64,000 nucleotides of DNA from Neobacillus niacini (GCF_030817595.1 NZ_JAUSZN010000001.1:3994001-4058000); one strand, 5' to 3'. Positions 1-7,930 are shown, numbered from the stretch's first letter. The notes: generated by a model from the sequence alone, not told the origin. Translations and numbers: made by a program.

Positions 1-253
1 CAAGCGGCATAACTACCATTTGTAATAACTTAACGTAACCTGAGCCTACAATATTAAACCACGCCATTGATTCTGTTGTAACCTCAGAATCCGTACCATA
101 AATTAAATGAATAATAAAACCAAAAATAAGACCTAAACCTAAACCAGTGAATACACGTTTTGAGAATGATACATGTTTCTTTGCCATGATGCGTAAACCG
201 ACCATGAGTAATAGCAATACGGCAACATTCACAATAATAAGAAATGCATTCAT
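1..253 (-). CDS. tcyP: L-cystine/dicarboxylate symporter TcyP, N-terminal part (runs off the window)
   Basis: Partial gene: the first 84 codons read leftward from ATG at 253 and continue past position 1. The start is supported by AAGGGGGGAA 5 nt upstream. The protein begins MNAFLIIVNVAVLLLLMVGL, has a first membrane helix (about residues 3-22), then a KKHVSFSKRVFTGLGLG segment, a second helix, and GSGYVKLLQMVVMPL. From memory this closely resembles B. subtilis TcyP (YhcL), a sodium:dicarboxylate-type symporter that imports L-cystine across the cytoplasmic membrane. The C-terminal four fifths are not visible. A CymR-like promoter lies upstream, which supports a sulfur-uptake role. Confidence 0.88.
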   Translation of the reverse strand, partial: MNAFLIIVNVAVLLLLMVGLRIMAKKHVSFSKRVFTGLGLGLIFGFIIHLIYGTDSEVTTESMAWFNIVGSGYVKLLQMVVMPL

Positions 254-308
254 TGTGTTCCCCCCTTATGATATATATATTTGGTGTTGCGTAAATTAGT
301 CTATGAGA

Positions 309-337
309 ATCTTAGTATATATATTCCTATCAGTCAA
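309..337 (-). promoter_or_regulatory. SigA-type promoter of tcyP with CymR-like motif in the spacer
   Basis: On the minus strand TTGACT (337-332), a 17-bp spacer and TAAGAT (314-309) form a good SigA promoter pointing at tcyP. The spacer carries ATAGGAAT (330-323), which matches the core ATNGGAAT of the CymR operator known in Bacillus. A repressor bound there would occlude RNA polymerase, the expected control of a cystine importer by cysteine availability. CymR binding is inferred from the motif only. Confidence 0.6.
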
Positions 338-440
338 GTAGGAATAATGTGTTTTTTAATTCTAATAATTTAATAAAAACTCAAATGGACAAAAAAAATG
401 CCTGACCCCCGCAAAAGGATCAAGCATTTACCATTGCTGA

Positions 441-487
441 CTGTGCGCCTCAGGTGGAAAGTGTCCACGAGTGGTGACAGGCACCAT
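441..487. repeat. Dispersed composite repeat, copy A (core inverted)
   Basis: Intergenic, between the histidine kinase end and tcyP. It holds the hairpin-like module (CGCCTCAGGTGGAAAGTGTCC) followed by the 13-mer GGTGACAGGCACC at 473-485. In the other composite copies the 13-mer next to this module reads in the opposite sense (GGTGCCTGTCACC), so the quasi-palindromic core is flipped here. Other copies are at 9178, 15403, 16989 and 26222. Confidence 0.75.
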
Positions 488-499
488 TATTGGGCATCA

Positions 500-1900
500 T
501 TATCCTTTTAACGGAATCCGAATAGTAAATTCTGTACCTTTTCCGATTTCGCTGGATATGTTTATTGTTCCTTCATGTGTTTCTACGATCCATTTGGCGA
601 TGGATAGTCCCAATCCATGCCCGCCCATTTGCCGTGAACGGGATTTGTCTGCTCGATAGAAACGTTCGAAAACGCGATGCAAATCTTCTTTTTTAATTCC
701 GATACCCGTATCCTTTACGCCAATACATAGTTCCTGCCCTTCCCTTGATAGCAGGAGCCAAACCTCTCCATGATTGGGCGTGTACTTAATGGCATTGTCT
801 AATAGGATATATAATAATTGAGATAATCTCTCCGGGTCTCCCTTCGTCATCAATGTATCCGGAGCTTCAAAATGAAGGTTAATCTGCTTTGCATTAGCAA
901 GTGACTCGACAGATTCAATCGCTTTCTCGGCATGAGGAAGAAAGTCAAACGTCTCTGTTCTCCGTTCGATGATATTTGAATCTGAACGCGCTAGTGTTAA
1001 CAAGTCGCTAACCAAACTTGTCATCCGTTTCACTTCCTGCCTCATATTCGAAAGCAGTTTACCGGCAAATTCCTCTTTCTTCGTATCAATCGTCATTTCA
1101 ATCGCATCGAGAGACGATAACAGTACGCTTAAAGGAGTTCGCAGCTCGTGCGAGGCATCTGCAACAAACTCCCGCTGTCTCGTAAAAGCCCTGCTAATCG
1201 GAATCATAGCTTTTTTGGACATGGCCGTACTAATAAATAGTGCCACCACAACAAATACCAATCCAATTGCTAAAAGAATAATCAATAACCAATGGAAAAG
1301 CTGATAGGCAAAGGTAATATCCTTACCAATAAACAATTTACCCACAAAACGGCCATTATCGTAGATTGACTGGCTGGCAATGATTAGGCGGATATCTCTG
1401 TCGGGCTCACGCTGAAAAAATTCACCCGGTTTTCCTCTGCCTTTCCCACTTCCTTCAAGATGAAGTGTCTCCTTAAGAATCTCTCCATCATGGAGGTCTC
1501 TTCGATTCAAAATATTTAACACTGCAGATCGCAATCGCTGATCTGCTTCATTTCCCATAATCAATTCTCCATTTGAATTTACCACATAATAAAAAAGCTG
1601 GTTTACTCCGGCAAACACTACCTCTTGATTTTCAATTCCGCGATAATCACTTTTTTCATTTGTTGTTAAATAATCCTCTAGGAAACCTGCTTCCTGCTTC
1701 ACTAATGTTTCAAGTTCCGTCTCCTGATTCCTGAGAATACTAAAATAAAGGACAGAATAAACAATCATAATAAACAGGATAAGAAATAAAATAAGCAATC
1801 CACTATAAATACGGGTAAGCCGGCCTTGGGTACTTTTAAAAACATCCCTTTCACCTAGGTTTGTTAATAAGCGGAAGAATGAAAGCAGATTAGTTTTCAA
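500..1900 (-). CDS. Two-component sensor histidine kinase (HisKA/HATPase)
   Basis: 466-aa membrane kinase. Helices at about residues 31-54 and 201-224 bracket an extracytoplasmic sensor of about 145 residues that contains a Gly/Lys-rich stretch near 150-160. The H-box is ADASHELRTPLSVL with phospho-acceptor His251. The ATP-binding domain shows the N-box (DNAIKYTPNHG, 369-379), G1 (DTGIGI, 397-402) and G2 (GHGLGL, 427-432). Its first codons overlap the response regulator stop by 11 bp, so the two are translationally coupled and form a pair. It is the last gene of the PspA operon starting at 4459, so the likely signal is envelope stress; the ligand cannot be read from sequence. Confidence 0.9.
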   Translation of the reverse strand: MKTNLLSFFRLLTNLGERDVFKSTQGRLTRIYSGLLILFLILFIMIVYSVLYFSILRNQETELETLVKQEAGFLEDYLTTNEKSDYRGIENQEVVFAGVNQLFYYVVNSNGELIMGNEADQRLRSAVLNILNRRDLHDGEILKETLHLEGSGKGRGKPGEFFQREPDRDIRLIIASQSIYDNGRFVGKLFIGKDITFAYQLFHWLLIILLAIGLVFVVVALFISTAMSKKAMIPISRAFTRQREFVADASHELRTPLSVLLSSLDAIEMTIDTKKEEFAGKLLSNMRQEVKRMTSLVSDLLTLARSDSNIIERRTETFDFLPHAEKAIESVESLANAKQINLHFEAPDTLMTKGDPERLSQLLYILLDNAIKYTPNHGEVWLLLSREGQELCIGVKDTGIGIKKEDLHRVFERFYRADKSRSRQMGGHGLGLSIAKWIVETHEGTINISSEIGKGTEFTIRIPLKG

Positions 1901-2561
1901 CCTTATACCCTACCCCTCTTACACTTTGTATTAATTCTTGTTTCCCCGCCTTATCTAACTTTTTCCGAATTAGTTTTACAGTTGCATCAATCGTCTTAGG
2001 CGCAACATCCGAATCCAGCCCCCAAATTCTCTCAAGAATCACTTCGCGCGGGATGACTTGTCCTTTATTTTGGACCAATAAATCTAATAGTTGATACTCC
2101 CGAGGACTTAACTGGATTTCTTCGCTCCCAAATCGAACAAAATGGCCGTTTCGATTCAGCACTAGATCTTGTAACTTAATTTCCTCTTCTAATAGAGGTG
2201 CATAATTACGCCGTGAAAGAGCCCGCAATCTTGCCTGCAATTCCCCTATTTCAAAAGGCTTCACGAGGTAATCATCAGCTCCGGAATCCAATCCCTCAAT
2301 TCGGTCTTCTACTGTATCCTTTGCAGTCAACATCAGGATGGCTCCCGGATATCCTTGTTTCCGTAATCGGCGGCAGACATCTACCCCATCGCCGTTCGGC
2401 ATCATCCAATCTAGGATTAAGACATCATAGTGTGCGTTGGAAGCGTAATAATATGCATCTTCCCCTTCCATCACCCACTCTACCTTGTAACCTGTTTTCG
2501 TAAGCATATATACAATTAATTCACCTAGCTGCGAATCATCTTCTGCTAATAAGATTTTCAT
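1890..2561 (-). CDS. OmpR/PhoB-family response regulator
   Basis: 223 aa. The receiver domain has acidic residues E7/D8/D9, phospho-acceptor Asp51 (LILDWMMP), Thr79 and Lys101. The C-terminal winged helix (about 130-221) has the RGVGYKVEN ending of OmpR-type DNA-binding domains. AAAAGGAG precedes the ATG. It is co-transcribed with the downstream overlapping kinase and the upstream membrane/PspA genes. A likely target is the 11-bp-periodic direct repeat at 4510-4526 upstream of the operon, which would make the system autoregulated; this is inferred. Confidence 0.92.
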   Translation of the reverse strand: MKILLAEDDSQLGELIVYMLTKTGYKVEWVMEGEDAYYYASNAHYDVLILDWMMPNGDGVDVCRRLRKQGYPGAILMLTAKDTVEDRIEGLDSGADDYLVKPFEIGELQARLRALSRRNYAPLLEEEIKLQDLVLNRNGHFVRFGSEEIQLSPREYQLLDLLVQNKGQVIPREVILERIWGLDSDVAPKTIDATVKLIRKKLDKAGKQELIQSVRGVGYKVEN

Positions 2562-2580
2562 ATCTAGAAACTCCTTTTAA

Positions 2581-3297
2581 TCAGTTGATAAACTTCTCCA
2601 TTACCTGGATGATCTCTAACAACTCAAATCTTATCATAGCCGCCTTAAAATTTAGAACTTTACTGAAGATAAAATAAGCCGCAAAGAGCGACTGGCCTAG
2701 TAAGGCGATTCCACAAATAATAGCTGGTACCCTTGCTATTTTTGCTAAAGCTCCCGGTTTTCCTCCGGCCTTAAAACTTTGTCCTATTACTTGGAAAGCA
2801 TTTATGATAGCTTGAACGAGAATAAGTGAGGATAAAAAAATACTTATATGCATAATTGCTGCTTCATTCCTGAAATAAAGCGGCACAGCTAATAGTGCTG
2901 CAAATGATAACGCCCATAATACCCCAAAAAGGTTTCGAATCCAGAGTAAAATAGAGATCACCATTAGACCGATAAAGAAATATATAACCCAATCAAACTT
3001 ATGAAATGATAGTAAATAAAACAACCCCATTGCTAGTATCAATGTACCCGTATATCCAATATAAACCATCATTACCTTTTTGATTTTCGAGCCGACAATG
3101 TTTGTTGTCTCGCCTGAGCCGTTTTTGTACAATTTAATTTTATTTGATTTTCCTTCTCTCGTAACAACAACTGCTAAAACATGAAAGATCTTCTCGATTA
3201 GTGTATTACATAGAGAAAAATAAACCCTAAACATAGGAAGCCTGCTAATAGCCAGTGCCCCGGCCAAATTTAGCAGTATAAGGCTTGTAACACTCAC
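2581..3297 (-). CDS. M50B-like multi-pass membrane protein lacking an intact HExxH motif
   Basis: 238 aa, GTG start with AAAGGAG 8 nt upstream. Several hydrophobic segments (about 78-98, 102-121, 124-143, 147-167, 190-212). The layout, with a GYTG turn and an IRNLFGVLWAL stretch after the middle helices, recalls the peptidase M50B-like family. Where that family carries HExxH, this protein has E35-K36-I-F-H39, so two of the three key residues are replaced and zinc proteolysis is unlikely. Family assignment is from memory and moderate. It sits between pspA and the two-component genes, so a role in sensing or transmitting membrane stress is inferred. Confidence 0.5.
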   Translation of the reverse strand: MSVTSLILLNLAGALAISRLPMFRVYFSLCNTLIEKIFHVLAVVVTREGKSNKIKLYKNGSGETTNIVGSKIKKVMMVYIGYTGTLILAMGLFYLLSFHKFDWVIYFFIGLMVISILLWIRNLFGVLWALSFAALLAVPLYFRNEAAIMHISIFLSSLILVQAIINAFQVIGQSFKAGGKPGALAKIARVPAIICGIALLGQSLFAAYFIFSKVLNFKAAMIRFELLEIIQVMEKFIN

Positions 3298-3320
3298 GTT
3301 GAATTCTCCTTTCCATTTAT

Positions 3321-3360
3321 ATAAAGAAAAAGAAGCACCAATCCTGCAAAGAGTGCTTCC
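3321..3360 (-). terminator. Intrinsic terminator/attenuator between pspA and the M50B-like gene
   Basis: On the minus strand GAAGCAC (3359-3353) pairs with GTGCTTC (3338-3332) and is followed by TTTTTCTTTAT. The U-run ends only about 10 nt before the ribosome binding site of the next gene (3297), leaving no room for a separate promoter. Downstream genes probably depend on read-through. Confidence 0.75.
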
Positions 3361-3375
3361 TTTCTCAAATTATCC

Positions 3376-4044
3376 TTACAACGTCACTTTTTCACGTTTT
3401 AATTTTTCAAGTTCCTGTTCGAGCTCTTCTTCCCTTATATAATTTTGAAATGCGGCATCATGCTGCGCTAATGGACTGGAGAACTGGCTGCCAGCTTGGA
3501 CCTGAGCTTCCATCAACATAATTCGTTCTTCCGCACGTGCCACTCCTCTTGCAATGTTATCTGTTTGGAAGGAAACAGTCGCTTTTTGAATTTGCTTAAT
3601 AGACTGAGCCACATTTGCCCTTGAAGCTAATAAAATTTTCTTATGCTGCAATTCATTATAGGTTTCCTTCAATTGGTTCAATTTTTTTACTAAAATTTGA
3701 GTCTGTTCTTTGATTGCATCAAATTGCTGTTGATAGAGGTCAAACTGTTTTTCATGAAGCAGTTTTTCCTGAACGGCTAATTTCGCGATGTTATCCTCTT
3801 CTTGTTCAATTGCAAGTTTAGCCTGACGCGTTCTTTTGGCTATTAATTGTTCAGTTTCTAGCAATAAAGCTGCTTGTTTTTTCTCCACAAGGTATTGCTG
3901 TGATAATGCTTTTTGGCCCCTAAGAATTTCCTGCTCCAATTCTCTTGAATATTCATTCAACATTGCAATTGGATCTTCCATCCCATCCAATAATCCATTT
4001 ATTTCAGCCTTCGTAATCGTTTTTACTCTTTTAAAAATACCCAT
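3376..4044 (-). CDS. pspA: PspA/IM30 (LiaH-like) envelope stress protein
   Basis: 222 aa, almost entirely helical and charged, starting MGIFKRVKTITKAEINGLLD and carrying the PspA signature EDPIAMLNEYSRELEQEI. Long coiled coils run from about 25 to 150; a DNIARGVARAEERI segment follows and an acidic C-terminus ends it. PspA proteins oligomerise on stressed membranes and limit proton leakage. It lies 4 nt after the small membrane protein gene and upstream of a two-component system, resembling in logic the LiaIH/LiaRS arrangement of Bacillus. Length and sequence are normal for the family. Confidence 0.92.
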   Translation of the reverse strand: MGIFKRVKTITKAEINGLLDGMEDPIAMLNEYSRELEQEILRGQKALSQQYLVEKKQAALLLETEQLIAKRTRQAKLAIEQEEDNIAKLAVQEKLLHEKQFDLYQQQFDAIKEQTQILVKKLNQLKETYNELQHKKILLASRANVAQSIKQIQKATVSFQTDNIARGVARAEERIMLMEAQVQAGSQFSSPLAQHDAAFQNYIREEELEQELEKLKREKVTL

Positions 4045-4048
4045 TTTG

Positions 4049-4459
4049 CTATTCTCCTTTTTTTGTTATGTTTTTTTCCCACTGGTCTAACATGCTTGCA
4101 TTTTGATTGATGATTGGAATATGTGAACCTACTACAGGTGTATCAATGAACTGTTGCATAGCAGAATTTTTTGCTTTCCTTCTAACCCATTTCACGATTA
4201 GAACTAAAAGTGTTAGTCCAACAATCAGAAATAGTAAAAGTCCAAACCATGAAAAATCTCCTCCATGATGAGGACCATTCATAAACTGGTGAGGTCCCCT
4301 TCCAAAATGGTGCCCCCGCCCTTCAGGTCGAAACCCGCTATTTTGGAACACCACATTGGTTTGTTGTCCTCCTAGTAGATGCAGGAAGGAATTAATTACA
4401 ACTAGTGCAGAAGTAATGATCACACCCCAGAAAATGGCTAGTTTAACTCTAGTATTCAT
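4049..4459 (-). CDS. Small two-helix membrane protein with Gly/His-rich external loop
   Basis: 136 aa, first gene of the PspA operon, strong AAAGGAGG before the ATG. One helix near residues 7-27 and a second near 68-90; the segment between (about 40-66) is unusually rich in Gly and His (GRGHHFGRGPHQFMNGPHHG). The polar C-terminal tail (91-136) would be cytosolic. No family recognised. Position suggests a membrane anchor or regulator for PspA, analogous to LiaI. The His cluster could bind metal, but nothing else supports that. Confidence 0.7.
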   Translation of the reverse strand: MNTRVKLAIFWGVIITSALVVINSFLHLLGGQQTNVVFQNSGFRPEGRGHHFGRGPHQFMNGPHHGGDFSWFGLLLFLIVGLTLLVLIVKWVRRKAKNSAMQQFIDTPVVGSHIPIINQNASMLDQWEKNITKKGE

Positions 4460-4509
4460 CGCTATGTTTCCTCCTTTCGTTCTTGATAGTTTGAAGTTTA
4501 TCGGACAAT

Positions 4510-4526
4510 GGTGAAAACTTGGTGAA
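4510..4526. promoter_or_regulatory. 11-bp-spaced direct repeat, candidate response-regulator site
   Basis: GGTGAA-AACTT-GGTGAA (minus strand TTCACC-N5-TTCACC), two identical hexamers one helical turn apart. This is the geometry used by OmpR/PhoB-type regulators. It lies about 50-65 bp upstream of the first gene of the PspA/two-component operon and in the divergent region to the MFS gene at 4659. The regulator encoded at 1890-2561 is the obvious candidate. Confidence 0.45.
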
Positions 4527-4658
4527 AGGAGGACATGTTCTAAAAAATTTTTTAAAAATTTTGGTCTTCTAATAAATGTAAAAGAAGTGGTTCTATTCTA
4601 TTAACTATTAGATTATGATAGTCTTTGGATAATATTAATTGAATGGACTGAGAGGCTA

Positions 4659-5861
4659 ATGCCTATGTGGAAAAACAGAAACGTTTGGATTATTTTAACA
4701 GGGGAATTTATCGCTGGTCTTGGCCTATGGCTTGGGATTATTGGTAATCTAGAGTTCATGCAGGAAAAGATACCTTCTGATTTCTTAAAGTCTCTTCTTA
4801 TGGCTACCGGGCTAGTAGCAGGGATTATCGTTGGCCCTTACGCAGGCAAAATTACCGACCAGAAAAGTAAAAAGACAGTCATGCTATGGTCAGGGTTATT
4901 GCGTACTATCAGTGTTATCTTCATGCTAATTGCGATCGCTACAGGGTCAGTTTGGTGGATGCTAGTCTTTTTTGTGACCATTCAGATTTCCGCAGCATTC
5001 TACTTTCCAGCACTGCAAGCAGCAATACCTCTTATTGTAAAAGATAAAGATTTACTTCAGCTCAATGGGGTTCATATGAATGTGTCCACCCTTTCACGAA
5101 TCATCGGAACGGCTGTTGCAGGGATTCTTTTGGTCCTGCTTCCCTTATCCATGTTATATATTGGGTCTCTTGTGGCCTACCTAGGATTACTTATCCTAAC
5201 TTGGTTCCTAAACTTTGAGGAAAATACTAATAGTTCTTCAGAAAAGAAGAATACCAATGGAAAGACTAGTTTTAAAGATGTATTACCTGTAATAAAGGGT
5301 TTGCCGATTGTCTTCATGACCCTATTGATGACACTAGTTCCGCTTTTGTTTCTAGGCGGATTCAACCTTTTGGTAATTAACATTAGTGAACTTCAGGATA
5401 GTTCTGCTATTAAAGGCTGGATTTATACGGCAGAAGGAGTCTCCTTTATGATCGGTGCCTTTTTCATTAAAAAAATCAGCGATAATTTCTCGCCTTACAA
5501 GATTTTATTTGGCAGCTCGCTCCTGGTTGGTGTTTCTCAGATTATGCTTTATTTTGGGGATGTTTTTGTCGTAACCATAGCAGCATTTCTCGTTTTCGGT
5601 TTTTCAGTCGGCTGTTTCTTTCCAACAGCATCTACGATTTTTCAAACAAAGGTGCCAAAGGATTTTCACGGAAGATTTTTCTCGTTCCGCAATATGCTCG
5701 ATCGGATTGGCTTCCAAGTCGTCTTGCTATTGACGGGATTCCTCCTGGATTTTATTGGTCTGCAGTTAATGTGCTTACTTTATGGGTTACTAGGGATTGT
5801 TACTACTTTCTTTTTTTATGTAAAAAACAAACAAATGCTTACCGCTAATCAAGAGAATTAA
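4659..5861 (+). CDS. MFS transporter
   Basis: 400 aa, about 12 predicted helices. The cytoplasmic loop after helix 2 has GPYAGKITDQKSKK, the MFS motif A equivalent, and a repeat-like GRFFSFRNMLDRIG loop lies in the second half. Similar proteins are annotated as MFS_3-type drug or siderophore exporters; substrate cannot be assigned. GAGAGG precedes the ATG. It is transcribed divergently from the PspA operon and ends in a terminator shared with the HAAS gene. Confidence 0.85.
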   Translation: MPMWKNRNVWIILTGEFIAGLGLWLGIIGNLEFMQEKIPSDFLKSLLMATGLVAGIIVGPYAGKITDQKSKKTVMLWSGLLRTISVIFMLIAIATGSVWWMLVFFVTIQISAAFYFPALQAAIPLIVKDKDLLQLNGVHMNVSTLSRIIGTAVAGILLVLLPLSMLYIGSLVAYLGLLILTWFLNFEENTNSSSEKKNTNGKTSFKDVLPVIKGLPIVFMTLLMTLVPLLFLGGFNLLVINISELQDSSAIKGWIYTAEGVSFMIGAFFIKKISDNFSPYKILFGSSLLVGVSQIMLYFGDVFVVTIAAFLVFGFSVGCFFPTASTIFQTKVPKDFHGRFFSFRNMLDRIGFQVVLLLTGFLLDFIGLQLMCLLYGLLGIVTTFFFYVKNKQMLTANQEN

Positions 5862-5862
5862 C

Positions 5863-5893
5863 AAGGGCACCATCCATTTGGATGATGCCCTTT
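5863..5893. terminator. Bidirectional terminator between MFS and HAAS genes
   Basis: GGGCACCATCC (5865-5875) pairs with GGATGATGCCC (5880-5890) with one mismatch around a 4-nt loop. The two genes converge here with only 34 bp between stop codons. Confidence 0.7.
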
Positions 5894-5895
5894 GG

Positions 5896-6900
5896 TTACT
5901 TGAAGTTTTTTAAATTTGCCTTTCTGAATCCTTGGTAAACATCGATTGCTGCAAATAAAAGGAATGTAAATACGGCTCCCCAGTAAATCCATGCGCTAAC
6001 ATCACCTGTAATACTGAATAGGTCAGTTATATAGCTAACAAATGCGGGATTAAATAACTGATTATTACTGATGATGATGATAAATACAATTGAAGAAACA
6101 CCATGCATAGCAGTGTTGAAACTTGCAATTTTCCTAGTCCATTGTCCTTTATGCAATTTATAGAACGCTACTGCAATCTCCAATCCAATAACAATGACCA
6201 CCAAAGGCAAATAGGACAACAGAACCTCTTGATTAAAAGTTGGCAGGACAAATTCAAGACCATTATTTCCATTTTCGTAGACTCCTAGAAGACTAGACGC
6301 ATTGAAATAGACACTTGCCCACATTGCCGTCCAAAGCAGACCAAGAAACACTTCCACCTTTGGTATCGCTTTTTCCTTTGGAATGTAAGGAATATGATTT
6401 AAGTCATCTGGTGTCCACTCTTTAAAACATGCCGTTAATGGAGTATTACTTTTCTGACGATCCGTTCGCTCTATGATTGCAAACACTACCGTTAACCAGA
6501 AGAATACTTGAATCCCCGTGCTCAATATTCTCCAAATTCCTATGCCAATACTATTTAATAGAACATTTAAAACCGCTTCCTCTCCAGTATAGGAAAAAAT
6601 CGTATTAGCTATGAAAGAAATCAGGGAAATTACTGCAGCAATGGGAAGAATTATTTTTAGAAGATTGATATAGATATCAAAGTAACGAGGGCCAATTAAA
6701 TGCATCGGGCGGTCTAGGTATCCACTGGCAAGGATAGCCGGATTTCCCAACTTTTCAAGGACAGTCTTTACGTCTTCCTCTGTGTAATCATCCGGAAGCA
6801 TATCCTCGATTGTTGAGCGAAGTTCAAGTGCAATATCCTTTCGACTTTTTTCTGGGAGCCTGCGAGTAACCTCCTGAATATACAGGTCAATTATTCTCAT
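5896..6900 (-). CDS. HAAS-domain membrane protein, partner of PadR regulator
   Basis: 334 aa from ATG at 6900. The N-terminal ~60 residues (IDLYIQEVTRRLPEKSRKDI, then EELxNPAILASGYL-type features) are a HAAS helical domain; about seven membrane helices follow (80-105, 115-140, 180-200, 225-245, 260-285, 295-320). A further ATG at 6909 directly abuts the AAAGGAG and is too close to be used, so 6900 (9-nt spacing) is preferred. The gene overlaps padR by 14 bp. HAAS/PadR pairs are a known genomic association in Firmicutes and are thought to signal from the membrane. Function of this one is unknown. Confidence 0.82.
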   Translation of the reverse strand: MRIIDLYIQEVTRRLPEKSRKDIALELRSTIEDMLPDDYTEEDVKTVLEKLGNPAILASGYLDRPMHLIGPRYFDIYINLLKIILPIAAVISLISFIANTIFSYTGEEAVLNVLLNSIGIGIWRILSTGIQVFFWLTVVFAIIERTDRQKSNTPLTACFKEWTPDDLNHIPYIPKEKAIPKVEVFLGLLWTAMWASVYFNASSLLGVYENGNNGLEFVLPTFNQEVLLSYLPLVVIVIGLEIAVAFYKLHKGQWTRKIASFNTAMHGVSSIVFIIIISNNQLFNPAFVSYITDLFSITGDVSAWIYWGAVFTFLLFAAIDVYQGFRKANLKNFK

Positions 6901-7234
6901 CCGTTCCATCTCCTTTTAGTAATAGGGTTAACTCTTGGGAAGTCTTTTCCCATTCTGTTTTTAATTGCAGGTAGATTTCAATTCCAAATGGTGTTAACAC
7001 ATAATACCTGCGAGGTCTGCTTTCCGTTGTATCCCAGCTGCTTGTGACTAACTCTTGTTTTTCCAGCCGGCGAAGCAGTGGATATAGTGTACTCTGTTCA
7101 ATCGATATCCCGCACTGCTCTAATGACTGGACAAGAGAATAGCCATATTGTGGTGTCCTCAGCTGGCTTAATACCGCTAACGTCAATGTCCCTCTCCTTA
7201 GCTCTGTCGTTAATGAGTTTAATAAGGTGCTCAT
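6887..7234 (-). CDS. PadR-family transcriptional regulator
   Basis: 115 aa winged-helix protein: LRRGTLTLAVLSQLRTPQYG, YSLVQSLEQCGISIEQSTLYPLLRRLEKQELV and RPRRYYVLTPFG are the PadR core with its recognition helix and wing. A C-terminal dimerisation helix follows. It is translationally coupled to the HAAS gene and reads away from dinB. Direct repeats upstream (7268-7303) may be its operator. Confidence 0.92.
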   Translation of the reverse strand: MSTLLNSLTTELRRGTLTLAVLSQLRTPQYGYSLVQSLEQCGISIEQSTLYPLLRRLEKQELVTSSWDTTESRPRRYYVLTPFGIEIYLQLKTEWEKTSQELTLLLKGDGTDENN

Positions 7235-7267
7235 TCATCCACCTCCGTTTGTTTTTATGCTGTACGT

Positions 7268-7303
7268 CATACACTATACTCTATACTATGCATCATACAC
7301 TAT
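7268..7303. promoter_or_regulatory. Direct repeat CATACACTAT in the padR/dinB divergent region
   Basis: CATACACTAT occurs at 7268-7277 and 7294-7303 (26-bp period) around CTATACTCTATACTATG, which also contains TATA-type -10 hexamers for padR. A PadR operator is plausible from location; the motif itself was not recognised. Confidence 0.35.
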
Positions 7304-7422
7304 TGATGTTCGTATAATATTTAACTATCGATATTATTTTTTCATTGCCGTATTACAAGGAATATTTTTTGTAAAGGTGAATATAAACAGTATTGAATGT
7401 CTATTTGAGGAGCGTGCTGGTC

Positions 7423-7923
7423 ATGATTACAAATGTAGTGGAGAATCTCACTGGAACGAGGAATAGGTTGTTAAAAGAGATTTCAGATTTAAGCTATGAA
7501 CAGCTAAATAAAAAGCCTGACGAGGGTACTTGGAGTGTTGCTCAGGTATGCCATCATTTGTACTTATCTGAAAGTGTATTCACACAAGCCATTATATATG
7601 GTCTTAGTAAAAGCAATGGAAAAAATGCAGAGCCGAAGCCTATTCAGCTGGCAGTTGATCGATCTCAGAAGGCAAAGGCACCTGATATCGTTGCCCCGGG
7701 GGATAAGCCGTTGGAGTTAGAGGAAATTAGAGAGCTTTTAAATCAATCAAGAAACCTATTTTTTGAGTTTTATAATCAGCTTGAAGACAAGTCCATTTTA
7801 GCCGAAAAATCAACCAAGCACCCACTTTTTGGTTATACTCCTCTAGACCAATGGGTTGATTTGATTTATCTCCATGAAGAGCGGCATATCGAGCAAATCA
7901 AGGAAATTAAATCTTTGTTGTAA
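7423..7923 (+). CDS. DinB-family putative metal-dependent protein
   Basis: 166 aa. Four-helix-bundle DinB/YfiT-like fold with the expected three histidines: H44 (or H45) in VCHHLYLSE, H151 and H155 in LHEERHIEQIKEI. Start set at ATG 7423 because GAGGAG lies 10 nt upstream; a longer frame from TTG 7393 has no ribosome binding site. DinB-like proteins include bacillithiol transferases and other thiol S-transferases; the exact substrate cannot be read here. Ends in a repeat-derived terminator. Confidence 0.85.
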   Translation: MITNVVENLTGTRNRLLKEISDLSYEQLNKKPDEGTWSVAQVCHHLYLSESVFTQAIIYGLSKSNGKNAEPKPIQLAVDRSQKAKAPDIVAPGDKPLELEEIRELLNQSRNLFFEFYNQLEDKSILAEKSTKHPLFGYTPLDQWVDLIYLHEERHIEQIKEIKSLL

Positions 7924-7930
7924 AAAAATT

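Noticed and set aside
969..1304. Opposite-strand frames inside the kinase, regulator and other genes
   Set aside because: They lie wholly within well-supported genes on the other strand and show no family motifs or ribosome binding sites.
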